From: Lachnospiraceae bacterium
Lineage (GTDB): Bacteria; Bacillota; Clostridia; Lachnospirales; Lachnospiraceae
NCBI GenBank assembly: GCA_022791635.1
Contig: JAAVZL010000033.1
Span: 1 to 64,000 of the forward strand
Reading direction: 5' to 3'
DNA length: 64,000 nucleotides
Shown here: positions 27,179-36,035 of the stretch, piece after piece
Layout of the letters: every line of letters starts with the position of its first letter
How positions within the stretch are numbered: the first letter of the stretch is position 1
Position numbers and translations under genes: made by a program
The notes under the pieces: model-generated
Seen by the model: the letters and a program-made list of their open reading frames with translations, nothing else
Databases searched by the model: none
What the model was told of the DNA's origin: nothing

Positions 27179-28044
27179 TCCTCTCTCCCTGCCGCCTTCA
27201 CATAGATAACGCCAAACACCACTCCAATCACCAGCGAAAGGATCGAAATCGCAACGCCATACCCCAGCTGCGAATTCTTAAACGCCTTAATATACATAAG
27301 AATCGGCAGCGTCTGCGTCTTCCCGCCGGGTCCCCCGCCGGTCATAATCCAGATCAACCCAAACGACCCCAAAGTCATCAGCGTAATCAGCATCGTATTC
27401 GTCATAATGGTCCCCTTGATCGTCGGCAAAATAATATAATAAATTCTGCGAAACACCCCTGCCCCGTCAAGCTGAGAAGACTCCTCAATCTCCGCCGGCA
27501 CATCGTCCAAAGCAGCCTGATAAGCCACCATAGAAAAAGCCGTCCCCCTCCAAATATTCGCAACAATCACAGCCCCCATAGGCCAAGCATACAGCCAAGA
27601 AACCTTCTCAATCCCTAAAGCCTCAAGAATCAAATTCAACGTCCCACTATCATGAAACAGCGAACTCATACAATAGGCCGCCACCATCTCCGGCATCACC
27701 CAGCCAAGCATAATCACGCCCCCCACCAGCTTTCGAACCCATCTCGTACAGCTCCGCATCAAATAAGCAAAAGAAAACCCAAGCAGCGTCTGCCCCACAA
27801 TAGATCCCACCACAAAAACCAGCGTATTAATCACCGCCGATTTAATCACAAGATCCGAAAACATCCGCCGATAATTCTCCAGCCCCCGAAAAGCCAGACT
27901 CCCCGCATCACTCCCCGTCAGCGCCATATTCGTAAAAGAAAAATAAACACTCAAAACCACCGGCACCGCAAAAAAAACCAACAGCAACAAAACAGAAGGC
28001 GCCAAATAACTCATCTTTTTCCACAAAGGAACCCGACCAGGCAT
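27175..28044 (-). CDS. Sugar ABC permease, MalF family
   Basis: A 289-residue permease with six predicted helices and EAA loop EESSQLDGAGVFRRIYYIILPTIKG (near 195). MPGRVPLWKKMSYLAPSVLLL is a typical opening. It is translationally coupled to the MalG-type gene. A 212-bp palindrome separates it from the substrate-binding protein gene upstream; the long hairpin there could keep lipoprotein expression above permease expression. Confidence 0.92.
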   Translation of the reverse strand: MPGRVPLWKKMSYLAPSVLLLLVFFAVPVVLSVYFSFTNMALTGSDAGSLAFRGLENYRRMFSDLVIKSAVINTLVFVVGSIVGQTLLGFSFAYLMRSCTRWVRKLVGGVIMLGWVMPEMVAAYCMSSLFHDSGTLNLILEALGIEKVSWLYAWPMGAVIVANIWRGTAFSMVAYQAALDDVPAEIEESSQLDGAGVFRRIYYIILPTIKGTIMTNTMLITLMTLGSFGLIWIMTGGGPGGKTQTLPILMYIKAFKNSQLGYGVAISILSLVIGVVFGVIYVKAAGREE

Positions 28045-28082
28045 AAATCTCCTCCTCCCTCTTATCGAACGCTCAATATCCA

Positions 28083-28294
28083 GGGACTGGCGGAAAATAA
28101 GCCATCAGCCTTTTCCGATATCCAGTGTCCGGCTGTTCGCGCACAGGCTGTCTGATCTGGACGGACATTGGCCCAAAAATTATATTTCTGAAAATTTTTA
28201 TAAGGACAATGTACGCCCAGAGCAGACAGAATGTACGCGAACCGTCCGAACACCGGATATGGAAAAGGCTAATGGCTTATTTTCCGCCAGTCCC
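28083..28294. repeat. 212-bp imperfect palindrome, copy 2
   Basis: Same length and inner segments as copy 1 (GATATCCAGTGTCCGGCTGTTC, split by mismatches on the partner arm), but with a different outer arm GGCGGAAAATAAGCC that is matched exactly by GGCTTATTTTCCGCC on the right. It lies between the sugar-binding lipoprotein and permease genes. Confidence 0.85.
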
Positions 28295-28305
28295 GTCCGT
28301 CCATC

Positions 28306-29739
28306 CTATTCCGACAAATCCACCGTCTGCTCCTCCCCCACAATCGAGATCACCGCCTGCGAATAAACCTCCAAAGCCTCCTCCGGCTCCGTCCCGCAAA
28401 TCACCGAATTCGCCATCTGCGACAGATAAGTAGAAATCTCCGAATACTTCTCATCATGAGGCCGATACTGGGCATTCTCCAAAAGCTCCATCGACTGCTC
28501 CGCAAAAGGCCGCCCCGCAATCTCCTGATAATTCGCCGCCCCCGACACATCCACAGTAGGAAGCTGTCCGCACCTGAGCATATAGGTAACAACCTCCTCC
28601 CGGTTATCCATCATAGCCGCAACAAACTCAAAAGCCAGCTCCTTCTCCTCACAGCTCTGCGCCACAGACCAGGTATATCCCCCAGACATAGTCACGCTTC
28701 CGCCCAAATCCCCTTTCTGCGTAGGCATAGGAATCAAAGCAAGAGTCTCCTCCCACCCCTCCCACTCAAAGGACGCTCCCGGCTGAAAGAAGGCATTGGG
28801 CACCGCCGTGGAAGTAAGCACCATGGCCAGCTTCCCACTCCGCAGATACTCCCCTGCATAATTGAGCGCATTAGGCGTATTCGTAATCTCCGACACACTC
28901 CCCGTAAGCCCCTCCTTCACGGTTGTCTGAAAAAACTTAAGGCTGTCCAGCATAGCCTGACTCCGGATATTCCATTTCCCGCTCTCCTCGTCAAGCAGAT
29001 GATCCGTGGTACCATAAAGCACCATCTCAAAGGTATTCATACTGGTCCCTTCCGAATTCTCCTCACAGGTATACCAAAAAGGAATCACCTCCGGACAATT
29101 CGCCTTAATCCGGCGACACCCCTCCAAAAGCTCCTCCCAGGTAGCCGGCTTCCAGTCCGCCGAAAGTCCCGCCTGCTCTAAAATAGTCTTATTCGCCCAG
29201 ATCCCCCTGGAATCCGTGGCAAGAGGAACGCCGTAAACACTGCCGTCCATACCTGCGGCCGCTTCCTTACACGCTTCAATCATAGAGCCATCAGACCAGG
29301 TATCCCATCCGGAAAGATACTCATCCAAAGGCGCCAGATAGCCGGCCGCAGAATCCACCGTAATACGGAAGGAATCCTCATAAAAAATATCCGGAGCCGT
29401 GCTCTTGTCCGACAGATCCAAAGCCATCTTAGTAAAATAGTCACTCTCCGTCCCAATATAGGGAATCAGCTCCAATTCCACTTCGTCCTTCTTGTCCCAC
29501 TTCTCATAAGTATTCATAGCCATCTGATAAATCCAGCCATCCTCCACCTTCTCCTCGCCGCTTCCGTCTATGTATGCAAGGGTAAGCTTCTTCTTTCCAC
29601 TCTGATCTTCAGAAGGGGCAGACGCCTCCTCAGACTTGCCCGTCTCTTCCTTAGACTCCTCCTCTGCCTTCGTCCCACACCCCATGAGTCCACAAATGGC
29701 AAAACAAATTGCCAACAGCATGCAAATTCTTTTTTTCAT
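28306..29739 (-). CDS. Extracellular sugar-binding lipoprotein
   Basis: A 477-residue family 1-type solute-binding protein. The signal peptide ends in a lipobox (ICGLMGCGTK), followed by an acidic Ser/Glu linker. The ligand domain begins KKLTLAYIDGSG and contains PDIFYEDSFR, VYGVPLATDSRGIWANK and GGSVTMSGGYTWSVA, usual for CUT1 binding proteins. It is the first gene of the importer-mannosidase operon, reading away from a divergent beta-mannosidase gene. Predicted ligand: a mannose-containing oligosaccharide, inferred from neighbours. Confidence 0.92.
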   Translation of the reverse strand: MKKRICMLLAICFAICGLMGCGTKAEEESKEETGKSEEASAPSEDQSGKKKLTLAYIDGSGEEKVEDGWIYQMAMNTYEKWDKKDEVELELIPYIGTESDYFTKMALDLSDKSTAPDIFYEDSFRITVDSAAGYLAPLDEYLSGWDTWSDGSMIEACKEAAAGMDGSVYGVPLATDSRGIWANKTILEQAGLSADWKPATWEELLEGCRRIKANCPEVIPFWYTCEENSEGTSMNTFEMVLYGTTDHLLDEESGKWNIRSQAMLDSLKFFQTTVKEGLTGSVSEITNTPNALNYAGEYLRSGKLAMVLTSTAVPNAFFQPGASFEWEGWEETLALIPMPTQKGDLGGSVTMSGGYTWSVAQSCEEKELAFEFVAAMMDNREEVVTYMLRCGQLPTVDVSGAANYQEIAGRPFAEQSMELLENAQYRPHDEKYSEISTYLSQMANSVICGTEPEEALEVYSQAVISIVGEEQTVDLSE

Positions 29740-29834
29740 AAATCCTTCATCCTTTCTTTGTGATAAATTTGTAAAACCTTTCCTTGTCCTCAGTGTACCG
29801 TATCCTTCTCCTAAACCTCCCTTGTTTTTCTGTA

Positions 29835-29863
29835 ATGATATATCATTTTTTACAATTTGTCAA
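29835..29863 (-). promoter_or_regulatory. Promoter of the importer operon with overlapping palindrome
   Basis: On the minus strand TTGACA and TATCAT are 17 bases apart. The -10 box lies within the perfect 12-bp palindrome ATGATATATCAT (29835-29846), a good candidate operator for the locus regulator. Confidence 0.7.
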
Positions 29864-29911
29864 CAATTAATTATATCATTTTTCAAAATTTATCCTATCA
29901 ATAAATCAAAT

Positions 29912-29945
29912 TTGTATTGTCATATTTTTAATTTTATGATATATT
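29912..29945 (+). promoter_or_regulatory. Promoter of the beta-mannosidase with similar operator
   Basis: TTGTAT and TATGAT are 17 bases apart. The -10 region contains ATGATATATTAT, matching the palindrome at the divergent promoter in 11 of 12 positions. Confidence 0.65.
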
Positions 29946-29974
29946 ATTGGAAAAAGAAGAGAGGAGCAAGGAGA

Positions 29975-32263
29975 ATGATACAGACAACCATCCAAAATTT
30001 TTCCCTGAAGGCTTACGATCCCTACACGCCGCTTTTAGGAAGCTCCATGGAAACGAAGGAAGAGCTCCTGGGACTGACGCCAGAGCTTCATGCATCGGTA
30101 CCGGAGAGCATTTACAAGACTCTTCAAAGGGCCGGCTACATCAGCGACCCCTTTTGGGAGCAGAACAGCTTAAGCTGCGAATGGGTTCCCAACCGCTGGT
30201 GGGGCTATCGGGCCCGCTTTTCCTTTCTTCCCGAGGAAGGCCGGCATTACCGGCTGCGGATTGAGCACCTGGATTACAGGGCTCACCTCTGGCTCAACCA
30301 CCGCCCTCTGGGAGACAGTGAAAATGTATCCGTGCCTTTCTGCACGGACATTACCTCCTGCCTCAAAAGCGAGAATGTACTAGACATCCTGGTAGAGCAC
30401 GCGCCGGCAGAGCACGGGCAAATCGGATATACCTCCAGAACTCATACCCAAAAACCCCGCTTCAATTACAAATGGGACTGGTGCATGCGGATGGTCAGCC
30501 TCGGGATTGAAAGCCCCGTCTATGTGGAAGAATTCGGCGCCACCGCCATCGAGGCCCTGCGCACCAGGCAAAGCTTCCGCGGCTCCTCCTGTCATTTATC
30601 CGCAGAGCTCACCGTATTTGGGTTTGAGGAGGCCCTGCAGGAACTCACCGTTGCCCTGACCCTCCGGGAAGAAACTGTGGCCAACTGGAACACCTCCGTC
30701 TCTGTTGTCCGTGGAAGACAGAAGATTTCATTTTCCCTGGAGATTCCGGATGTGAAGCTCTGGCATCCCAGAGGCCACGGCGAACAGCCTCTCTATGAGC
30801 TTAAAGCCGCTTTTATGGACAGGAATCGCCGGTGCTCTGATGAACGGACCTTTCTCCTTGGCTTTCGCTCTGTAGAATTACTTCCCTGCACCGGTTCCCG
30901 GGACGCCCTTCCCTATCAGGTGCAGATCAATGGAAAAAGTATTTACTTAAAGGGAGTCAATTACCTTCCCCCCGAGATGTCCCAGGCAGATATCACCCGG
31001 GAAAGGCTGGAGACGCTCCTTGAAAATATTGCCAAGGCCAACTGTAATCTTATCCGCATATGGGGAGGCGCCTACATAGGCTCAGAGGATCTCTACGAGA
31101 TTTGTGATCGACTGGGAATCCTGGTATGGCAGGAATTTCTCCAAAGCAGCTCCGGCATTGACAACGTTCCCTCCAAGGATCCACATTTTCTACGCCAGCT
31201 TGAGGAGACGGCCAGAGCAGTGATCCCGAGACTCCGGACCCACCCCTCCCTCTTGCTTTACAGCGGCGGAAATGAGCTGACGGATACCGAGGGCACACCG
31301 GCCGATTTTCACGACGAAAACATTGCGCTTCTTTCCCGGCTTGTCAAGGAGCTTGACGGCCGGCCCATGCTTCCCACCTCCGCCTCCGGCCCCAATGAAT
31401 TCCTCGATCCGAATACTCCCGGGAAAAATCACGATGTACACGGTCCCTGGAAATACGGAGGTGTAGAGGGCCACTATACCCTGTACAATCATTCGGACAG
31501 TCTCCTCCACAGCGAATTCGGGGTGGACGGCATGGCAAACCTCTCCGCTCTGGAGCGCATTCTGTCGCCAAAGCATCTTGTGGTTACCAATATGCGGGAA
31601 AATATGGTCTGGAGACATCGGGGAGAATGGTGGGATACTTACGATCGCACCTGCGAGATCTTCGGAGCCTTTCCGCCGGAAGCCCTGGCAGATTTTATAA
31701 AATGCAGTCAGTACATTCAGGCCGAGGGACTCCGCTATGCCCTGGAGGCCAACCGAAGGCGGGCTTTTCAAAACTGCGGCAGCATTATCTGGCAGTACAA
31801 CGAGCCCTGCCCCAATGTATCCGGAACAAATCTGGAGGATTATTACGGGGAACCAAAGCTGGCCTACTATTTTGTCCGGGACGCATTTCGCCCCCTGACC
31901 CCTTCTCTTCGCTATGAAAAATTACTTTGGAATCCGGGAGAATCTGCGGACTTTGAGGCAACGATTCTGAACGATTCAGAAGCCTTCCCGGGCAGCCTTC
32001 TCATGGAAGCCCGAAGCTATGATGGAACATTGCTGTTTTCCGAAAGGCGTACCTGCCTGGTGCCGGAGAATCAAAATCTTTTTGTCCTGTCCTTTTCCCT
32101 GCGTATTCCCAGGTCCAAGGCTTTACTGATCTCCTTAAGCCTTACAGGACAAGCCACAGATGTTTTGCAAGCCGCCTCCGAATATGCCTTCTTTATAAAA
32201 GATCCCAACGGGACTGCCGACAGAGCTGTGGCCATGGCGCTTTATGAAAAGTATAAGAAATAA
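29975..32263 (+). CDS. Glycoside hydrolase family 2 beta-mannosidase-like enzyme
   Basis: A 762-residue cytoplasmic GH2 enzyme. An N-terminal jelly-roll (RLRIEHLDYRAHLWLNHRPLG), an Ig-like domain and a TIM barrel are in order; the barrel shows the acid/base Glu in LLYSGGNELTD and nucleophile Glu in LLHSEFGVDG. NLIRIWGGAYIGSEDLYEICDRLGILVWQEF-type strands (seen in shorter pieces) are typical of beta-mannosidases. AAGGAG precedes ATG. It diverges from the importer operon. Together with the GH38 enzyme this allows stepwise removal of beta- and alpha-linked mannose from an imported glycan, e.g. N-glycan core pieces; that substrate is inferred. Confidence 0.9.
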   Translation: MIQTTIQNFSLKAYDPYTPLLGSSMETKEELLGLTPELHASVPESIYKTLQRAGYISDPFWEQNSLSCEWVPNRWWGYRARFSFLPEEGRHYRLRIEHLDYRAHLWLNHRPLGDSENVSVPFCTDITSCLKSENVLDILVEHAPAEHGQIGYTSRTHTQKPRFNYKWDWCMRMVSLGIESPVYVEEFGATAIEALRTRQSFRGSSCHLSAELTVFGFEEALQELTVALTLREETVANWNTSVSVVRGRQKISFSLEIPDVKLWHPRGHGEQPLYELKAAFMDRNRRCSDERTFLLGFRSVELLPCTGSRDALPYQVQINGKSIYLKGVNYLPPEMSQADITRERLETLLENIAKANCNLIRIWGGAYIGSEDLYEICDRLGILVWQEFLQSSSGIDNVPSKDPHFLRQLEETARAVIPRLRTHPSLLLYSGGNELTDTEGTPADFHDENIALLSRLVKELDGRPMLPTSASGPNEFLDPNTPGKNHDVHGPWKYGGVEGHYTLYNHSDSLLHSEFGVDGMANLSALERILSPKHLVVTNMRENMVWRHRGEWWDTYDRTCEIFGAFPPEALADFIKCSQYIQAEGLRYALEANRRRAFQNCGSIIWQYNEPCPNVSGTNLEDYYGEPKLAYYFVRDAFRPLTPSLRYEKLLWNPGESADFEATILNDSEAFPGSLLMEARSYDGTLLFSERRTCLVPENQNLFVLSFSLRIPRSKALLISLSLTGQATDVLQAASEYAFFIKDPNGTADRAVAMALYEKYKK

Positions 32264-32265
32264 TG

Positions 32266-33537
32266 TCACCGTTCTTCAATTTGGTATGGAAGCCCTGCCT
32301 CCCTCATGAGATCCATAAAAGGCCCGGAGGGAAAATATTCCGGTGAAAATACGCCGGCGTCCTTCCAGACGCCTTTTGCCAGAAGCTCGATTCCAAGAGC
32401 CGCACCAAAGCCAGTCTGGGCCACCACCGCCTGCATATTCCAGGTCTTCATGGAAGCCTCATTATCAAAGGGCTGGTAGATAAAGCACTCCCTTCGCTTT
32501 CCGTCCTTTTTGCCGATACAGTGAACACCCACGCACATGCCGCCTGTCATTTCGGCTCCGATGTCCTTGGGCTGAGGGGCGCAGGCTGCCACCACGTCTC
32601 TGGGAATAACCCGGACGCCGTCCACCTCCACCGGGTGGGTGCTGCGAAGACCCAGAGCGTTGATGACCTTCAGGGCATTCAGCAGGTTATCACTAAGGGC
32701 AATTTTAAAGCTTGCTCTTTTGAGACCATATTTTCGCAGATAGCGGGGCATGGTCACCACCTCCTCATGCTCCACCTTGACCAGGCGGTTGACACCGAAG
32801 GGCTCCGGCATCCGGAACTCCTCCTCTCCTGCAAAGGCATCCTCCATGCGAAAGCCTTCCTCCTCGCTCCATTCTGCATTTGGGTTCATGACCTCATCTA
32901 AGACCGTCCACACGTTGAAGCCGAACTGCACCGCATCCTTATGATCCTTAGGCTCCTTGAGATTCCCTCCGTCCTTTACGTGCACCTCCAGGAGCTCATC
33001 AAAGAGATATTCCGCCGCGTATTTGGCAAACACATTGACCACGCCCGGATCGATCCCCAGGCAAATGCAGGCAGTGAGTCCTTTTTCCCTCCACGCTTCA
33101 TGACGGTCAAAATTGTATTTTGTCATAGGCTCCAGATAGCAGCCCTCAAAGCCGACGCCAAAATCCGGATGGTCCTTGGGCACGGACCAGGTTCCCAGAT
33201 TTCCATAGGAGGCCCCTGCCTCATAGGTGGCGTCGAAAATGTAGTTGCTGACAAAAGGGGAGGCCGCGTCCATCACAAAGCTGATGTGATGTTCTCTTAT
33301 CAGCTCTGCCAGGGCAGCCGTACGGTGGGCGTCCACGCAGGCTGTCTCATAGGCTGTTCCTGCCTGCTGCTCCTCACCTGTCCAGTCTTCCAAGCGGGAC
33401 AGAACCTCCTCTGCCCGCTCCTTACTGCAATCCGTAATAAGCACGTATTCCAGCCAGCTTCCTTTGGGATCCCGTTTTTTCAGCACCTTCAGAATGCACT
33501 CCCCTACTGCGCCCGCTCCTACCAGCATCATTCTCAT
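32266..33537 (-). CDS. Saccharopine dehydrogenase-like oxidoreductase
   Basis: A 423-residue NAD(P)-dependent protein of the saccharopine dehydrogenase/carboxynorspermidine synthase family. The N-terminal Rossmann motif is MLVGAGAVGECILKVLKK; GIDPGVVNVFAKYA and KDGGNLKEPKDH belong to the substrate domain of the group. The start MRMMLVGAG follows AAGGAAGG. Its leader is a tandem glycine riboswitch with a terminator, so its expression should respond to glycine. No carboxynorspermidine decarboxylase gene adjoins it. The substrate is unknown; a glycine-linked imino acid or opine-type reaction is possible. It converges with the GH2 gene two bases away. Confidence 0.85.
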   Translation of the reverse strand: MRMMLVGAGAVGECILKVLKKRDPKGSWLEYVLITDCSKERAEEVLSRLEDWTGEEQQAGTAYETACVDAHRTAALAELIREHHISFVMDAASPFVSNYIFDATYEAGASYGNLGTWSVPKDHPDFGVGFEGCYLEPMTKYNFDRHEAWREKGLTACICLGIDPGVVNVFAKYAAEYLFDELLEVHVKDGGNLKEPKDHKDAVQFGFNVWTVLDEVMNPNAEWSEEEGFRMEDAFAGEEEFRMPEPFGVNRLVKVEHEEVVTMPRYLRKYGLKRASFKIALSDNLLNALKVINALGLRSTHPVEVDGVRVIPRDVVAACAPQPKDIGAEMTGGMCVGVHCIGKKDGKRRECFIYQPFDNEASMKTWNMQAVVAQTGFGAALGIELLAKGVWKDAGVFSPEYFPSGPFMDLMREAGLPYQIEER

Positions 33538-33600
33538 GAAATATCCTTCCTTTCCGATTCCGCGAGAAAGCCTGCCGCCGTCTCTTGCCGTTTGAGGAAA

Positions 33601-33635
33601 GAAAAAAGAGACAAACGCTCACAAGCGTCTGTCTC
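33601..33635 (-). terminator. Terminator of the glycine riboswitch
   Basis: On the minus strand AGAGACAGACGCT pairs with AGCGTTTGTCTCT around a TGTG loop and is followed by six Ts. The 5' arm directly follows and overlaps the GGACAGAGA end of the second aptamer, as expected for ligand-controlled termination. Confidence 0.9.
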
Positions 33636-33811
33636 TCTGTCCTTTTACCAGTTGGTTATAGCCACGTAGGCGGCGGTCTCCCGCTCTCTCCAGAGCTCCG
33701 TCGGACAACCTTCCTTTTGCCTGTCAGTTTCCACCAGGGAGCCGACCCGCCCCGCGGTTTGCTTCTTCGGCGCTTCCCTCTACACAGCCCGGGAAGTCTC
33801 TAGGATTGTCC
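33636..33811 (-). ncRNA. Tandem glycine riboswitch (gcvT type)
   Basis: Read on the minus strand the region has the first-aptamer core GCGCCGAAGAAGCAAA (33765-33771 core), GACAGGCAAAAGGA (33712-33722 core), a closing P1 helix GGACAATCC with GGTTGTCC (33803-33811 and 33703-33710), then the inter-aptamer CTCTGGAGAGA (33685-33695) and a second-aptamer end AAAAGGACAGAGA. These match the well-known B. subtilis gcvT leader motif by motif. It lies in the leader of the saccharopine dehydrogenase-like gene. In known cases glycine binding favours readthrough. The second aptamer is compact and its core is less canonical. Confidence 0.88.
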
Positions 33812-33873
33812 TCTGCCGGTTTTATAATTGTATTTATTATAGCTGTTTTGTGTTCGGATTGCAAAGGTTTTTC

Positions 33874-34410
33874 TTATGCATGCGCATTCGCTTCCTGGGC
33901 AATCCGGCGGATATCCGGAATGGCGATCAGAACCGGGTACAAAATTGCGCCGATTACCAGGCCGCCGATCCCCTGAATGAGGTTGGCCGGAACGCTCGCC
34001 GCTGCGGCAGCCACGCCGTATAGAGGGCATTCACAGAGAAAGTAGCCGCCTGCCACCAGTATCATATCTGCAGCTCCGCCTAAGATCACGGCAATATAGC
34101 GACTCCTGGGTGATTTGCCTATCCTCCGGTAAATCATGCCGGCTGCAAAGGCGACCGCTCCTTTGATCACAAATGTAATCGGAACATAGATAAAATAACC
34201 GCCTACCAGGTCTGCCATGGCTGAACCGATTCCGGCTGCCAGAAGGCCCCAAGCCGGCCCGAGAATCACGCCGGAGAGAATCACAATGGCATCCCCCGGA
34301 TGAATGTAGCCGCTGGTTCCGGGTGTGGGGATACGAATGGACATGGTTGCCACACAGGCAAAGGCCGCCAGCAATGCCGCCATAACAATTTTCTTTAGAT
34401 TTGAATTCAT
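33874..34410 (-). CDS. ECF transporter S component
   Basis: A 178-residue membrane protein with about five to six helices, of the ECF-type substrate-capture family related to riboflavin S components. The opening KKIVMAALLAAFACVATM, then IRIPTPGTSGYIHPGDA and GILGPAWGLLAAGIGSAMADL-like motif are diagnostic. S components bind a vitamin or cofactor and share an energising module encoded elsewhere. Ligand unknown. It follows the FGGY kinase gene by 139 bases and has a possible own TATAAT box. The leader carries CGGTACTGGAATAGGAGG, the hairpin-repeat end merging with its ribosome site. Confidence 0.85.
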   Translation of the reverse strand: MNSNLKKIVMAALLAAFACVATMSIRIPTPGTSGYIHPGDAIVILSGVILGPAWGLLAAGIGSAMADLVGGYFIYVPITFVIKGAVAFAAGMIYRRIGKSPRSRYIAVILGGAADMILVAGGYFLCECPLYGVAAAAASVPANLIQGIGGLVIGAILYPVLIAIPDIRRIAQEANAHA

Positions 34411-34549
34411 AATGTAAGCCTCCTATTCCAGTACCGCACTGTCGTGACGCTGCTGTTTGATTTCTCACATTATATTTCAAATCTGGACTTATAAAAATAG
34501 CCAGTAATTCATTTTTTAACCAGGCCAGTTATCCACCCGCAGGCTCCTC

Positions 34550-36022
34550 TTACGGCTGAATCACATCAAACAATTCCTTTACTGCCGGATAAATCTGGCG
34601 GAACTTCTGATACTGCTTCTCGTAGCGGGCCGCATTTTCCGGAATAGGCTCTACCGTGTCTACGATCTTCACAATCTTCGCAGCCGCCTCTTCCACGCTT
34701 GCATACTCGCCGCAGGCCACAGCCGCCAGCATGGCGCCGCCCATGGCAGGACCCTCCTCGCTCTCGGGAATGTCCACCTTGATATTGAAGATATCCGCAA
34801 TCATCTGCCGCCACAGAGGACTCTTGGCCCCGCCGCCGCAGATCTTGGTGCGGTCAATCTGAATTCCCAGAGATTTTGCCACCTCAAAGGAATCCCTGAG
34901 GGCAAAGGCGACGCCCTCCAGAACTGCCTGGGTCATGTCCTCTCTTGTGGTATCCATGGTCATTCCCATAAAAGTGCCCCTTGCGTTGGGATTGTTGTGA
35001 GGGCTGCGCTCTCCCATCAGATAGGGCAGGAAAAATACGTTGTTCCTGCCAAGCTCCTTGATACCCGTCTGCTCTCCCGCGTAATCCTTGGTCTTCAGGA
35101 TCTCGTCCATCCACCATTTGTTGCAGGAGGCGGCACTCAGCATACAGCCCATCAGATGGAAATGTCCGTCCGCATGGGCAAAGGAGTGGAGGGCATTGTT
35201 CTCGTCCACGCCGAATTTTTCACTGGAAATGAAGATGGTTCCGGAGGTTCCGAGGGAAATATTGCAGCTTCCGTCTCCCACAGTTCCCGTTCCCACTGCT
35301 GCGGCCGCATTGTCTCCGGCTCCTGCGGCAATCTTTACATTCTCCGACAGGCCAAGCTTAGCCGCAAGCTCCGGCTTTAAGGTTCCCACAGCCTCGTAGC
35401 TCTCAAAAATCCTGGGAAGCTGGCTTTCCTTCACGCCGCAGATCTCCATCATTTCCTTAGACCAGCATTTGTTCTTCACGTCAAAGAGCAGCATGCCGGA
35501 GGCATCGGACACATCGGTGCAGAAGGTTCCGGACAGCCGGTAGGCCAGATAATCCTTGGGCAGCATCAGCTTTTCAATCCGGGCAAAGTTCTCCGGCTCC
35601 TGATTTTTCACCCACAGCACCTTAGGGGCGGTGAAGCCTGCAAAGGCAATGTTGGCCGTGTACTGGGAAAGCTTGTCCTTTCCGATTTCCTGATTGAGGT
35701 AATCCGTCTCCTTGGCGGTTCTTCCGTCGTTCCAGAGAATGGCCGGGCGAATCACCTGATCATCCTTGTCCAGGATTACCAGGCCGTGCATCTGGCCCCC
35801 AAAGCTGATTCCGGCCACCTGGGATTTGTCACAGTCTTCCAGCAGCTCCTCCAGGCCGGCCATTGACTGGTCGTACCAATCCTCCGGGTTCTGCTCGGAC
35901 CATCCGGGATTCGGAAAATATAAGGGGTATTCCTTTGATACGATTTTCTGAATCCTTCCCGCTCCATCCATCAGCAGCAGCTTCACTGCCGAGGTTCCTA
36001 AATCAATTCCTACATACAACAT
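34550..36022 (-). CDS. xylB: FGGY-family carbohydrate kinase, xylulokinase-like
   Basis: A 490-residue sugar kinase. MLYVGIDLGTSAVKLLLMD is the N-terminal phosphate-binding FGGY signature; ISFGGQMHGLVILD holds the MHG motif that is characteristic of xylulokinases; the second ATPase motif is NISLGTSGTIFIS and CGGGAKSPLWRQMIADI closes the C-terminal domain. It phosphorylates D-xylulose or a related ketose. It is downstream of the isomerase and DUF4867 genes, forming a catabolic operon. GGAGG before ATG is contributed by the edge of hairpin repeat copy C. Confidence 0.88.
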   Translation of the reverse strand: MLYVGIDLGTSAVKLLLMDGAGRIQKIVSKEYPLYFPNPGWSEQNPEDWYDQSMAGLEELLEDCDKSQVAGISFGGQMHGLVILDKDDQVIRPAILWNDGRTAKETDYLNQEIGKDKLSQYTANIAFAGFTAPKVLWVKNQEPENFARIEKLMLPKDYLAYRLSGTFCTDVSDASGMLLFDVKNKCWSKEMMEICGVKESQLPRIFESYEAVGTLKPELAAKLGLSENVKIAAGAGDNAAAAVGTGTVGDGSCNISLGTSGTIFISSEKFGVDENNALHSFAHADGHFHLMGCMLSAASCNKWWMDEILKTKDYAGEQTGIKELGRNNVFFLPYLMGERSPHNNPNARGTFMGMTMDTTREDMTQAVLEGVAFALRDSFEVAKSLGIQIDRTKICGGGAKSPLWRQMIADIFNIKVDIPESEEGPAMGGAMLAAVACGEYASVEEAAAKIVKIVDTVEPIPENAARYEKQYQKFRQIYPAVKELFDVIQP

Positions 36023-36035
36023 CTCTCTTCCTCCA

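Noticed and set aside
28062..28253. Small open frames across the 212-bp palindrome
   Set aside because: Equivalent frames occur in each copy as a by-product of the repeat; there is no ribosome site.
34411..34549. preQ1 or folate riboswitch before the ECF S component
   Set aside because: The segment shows A-rich stretches and small inverted repeats but no fit to the preQ1-I loop/tail or the THF consensus, and no terminator.
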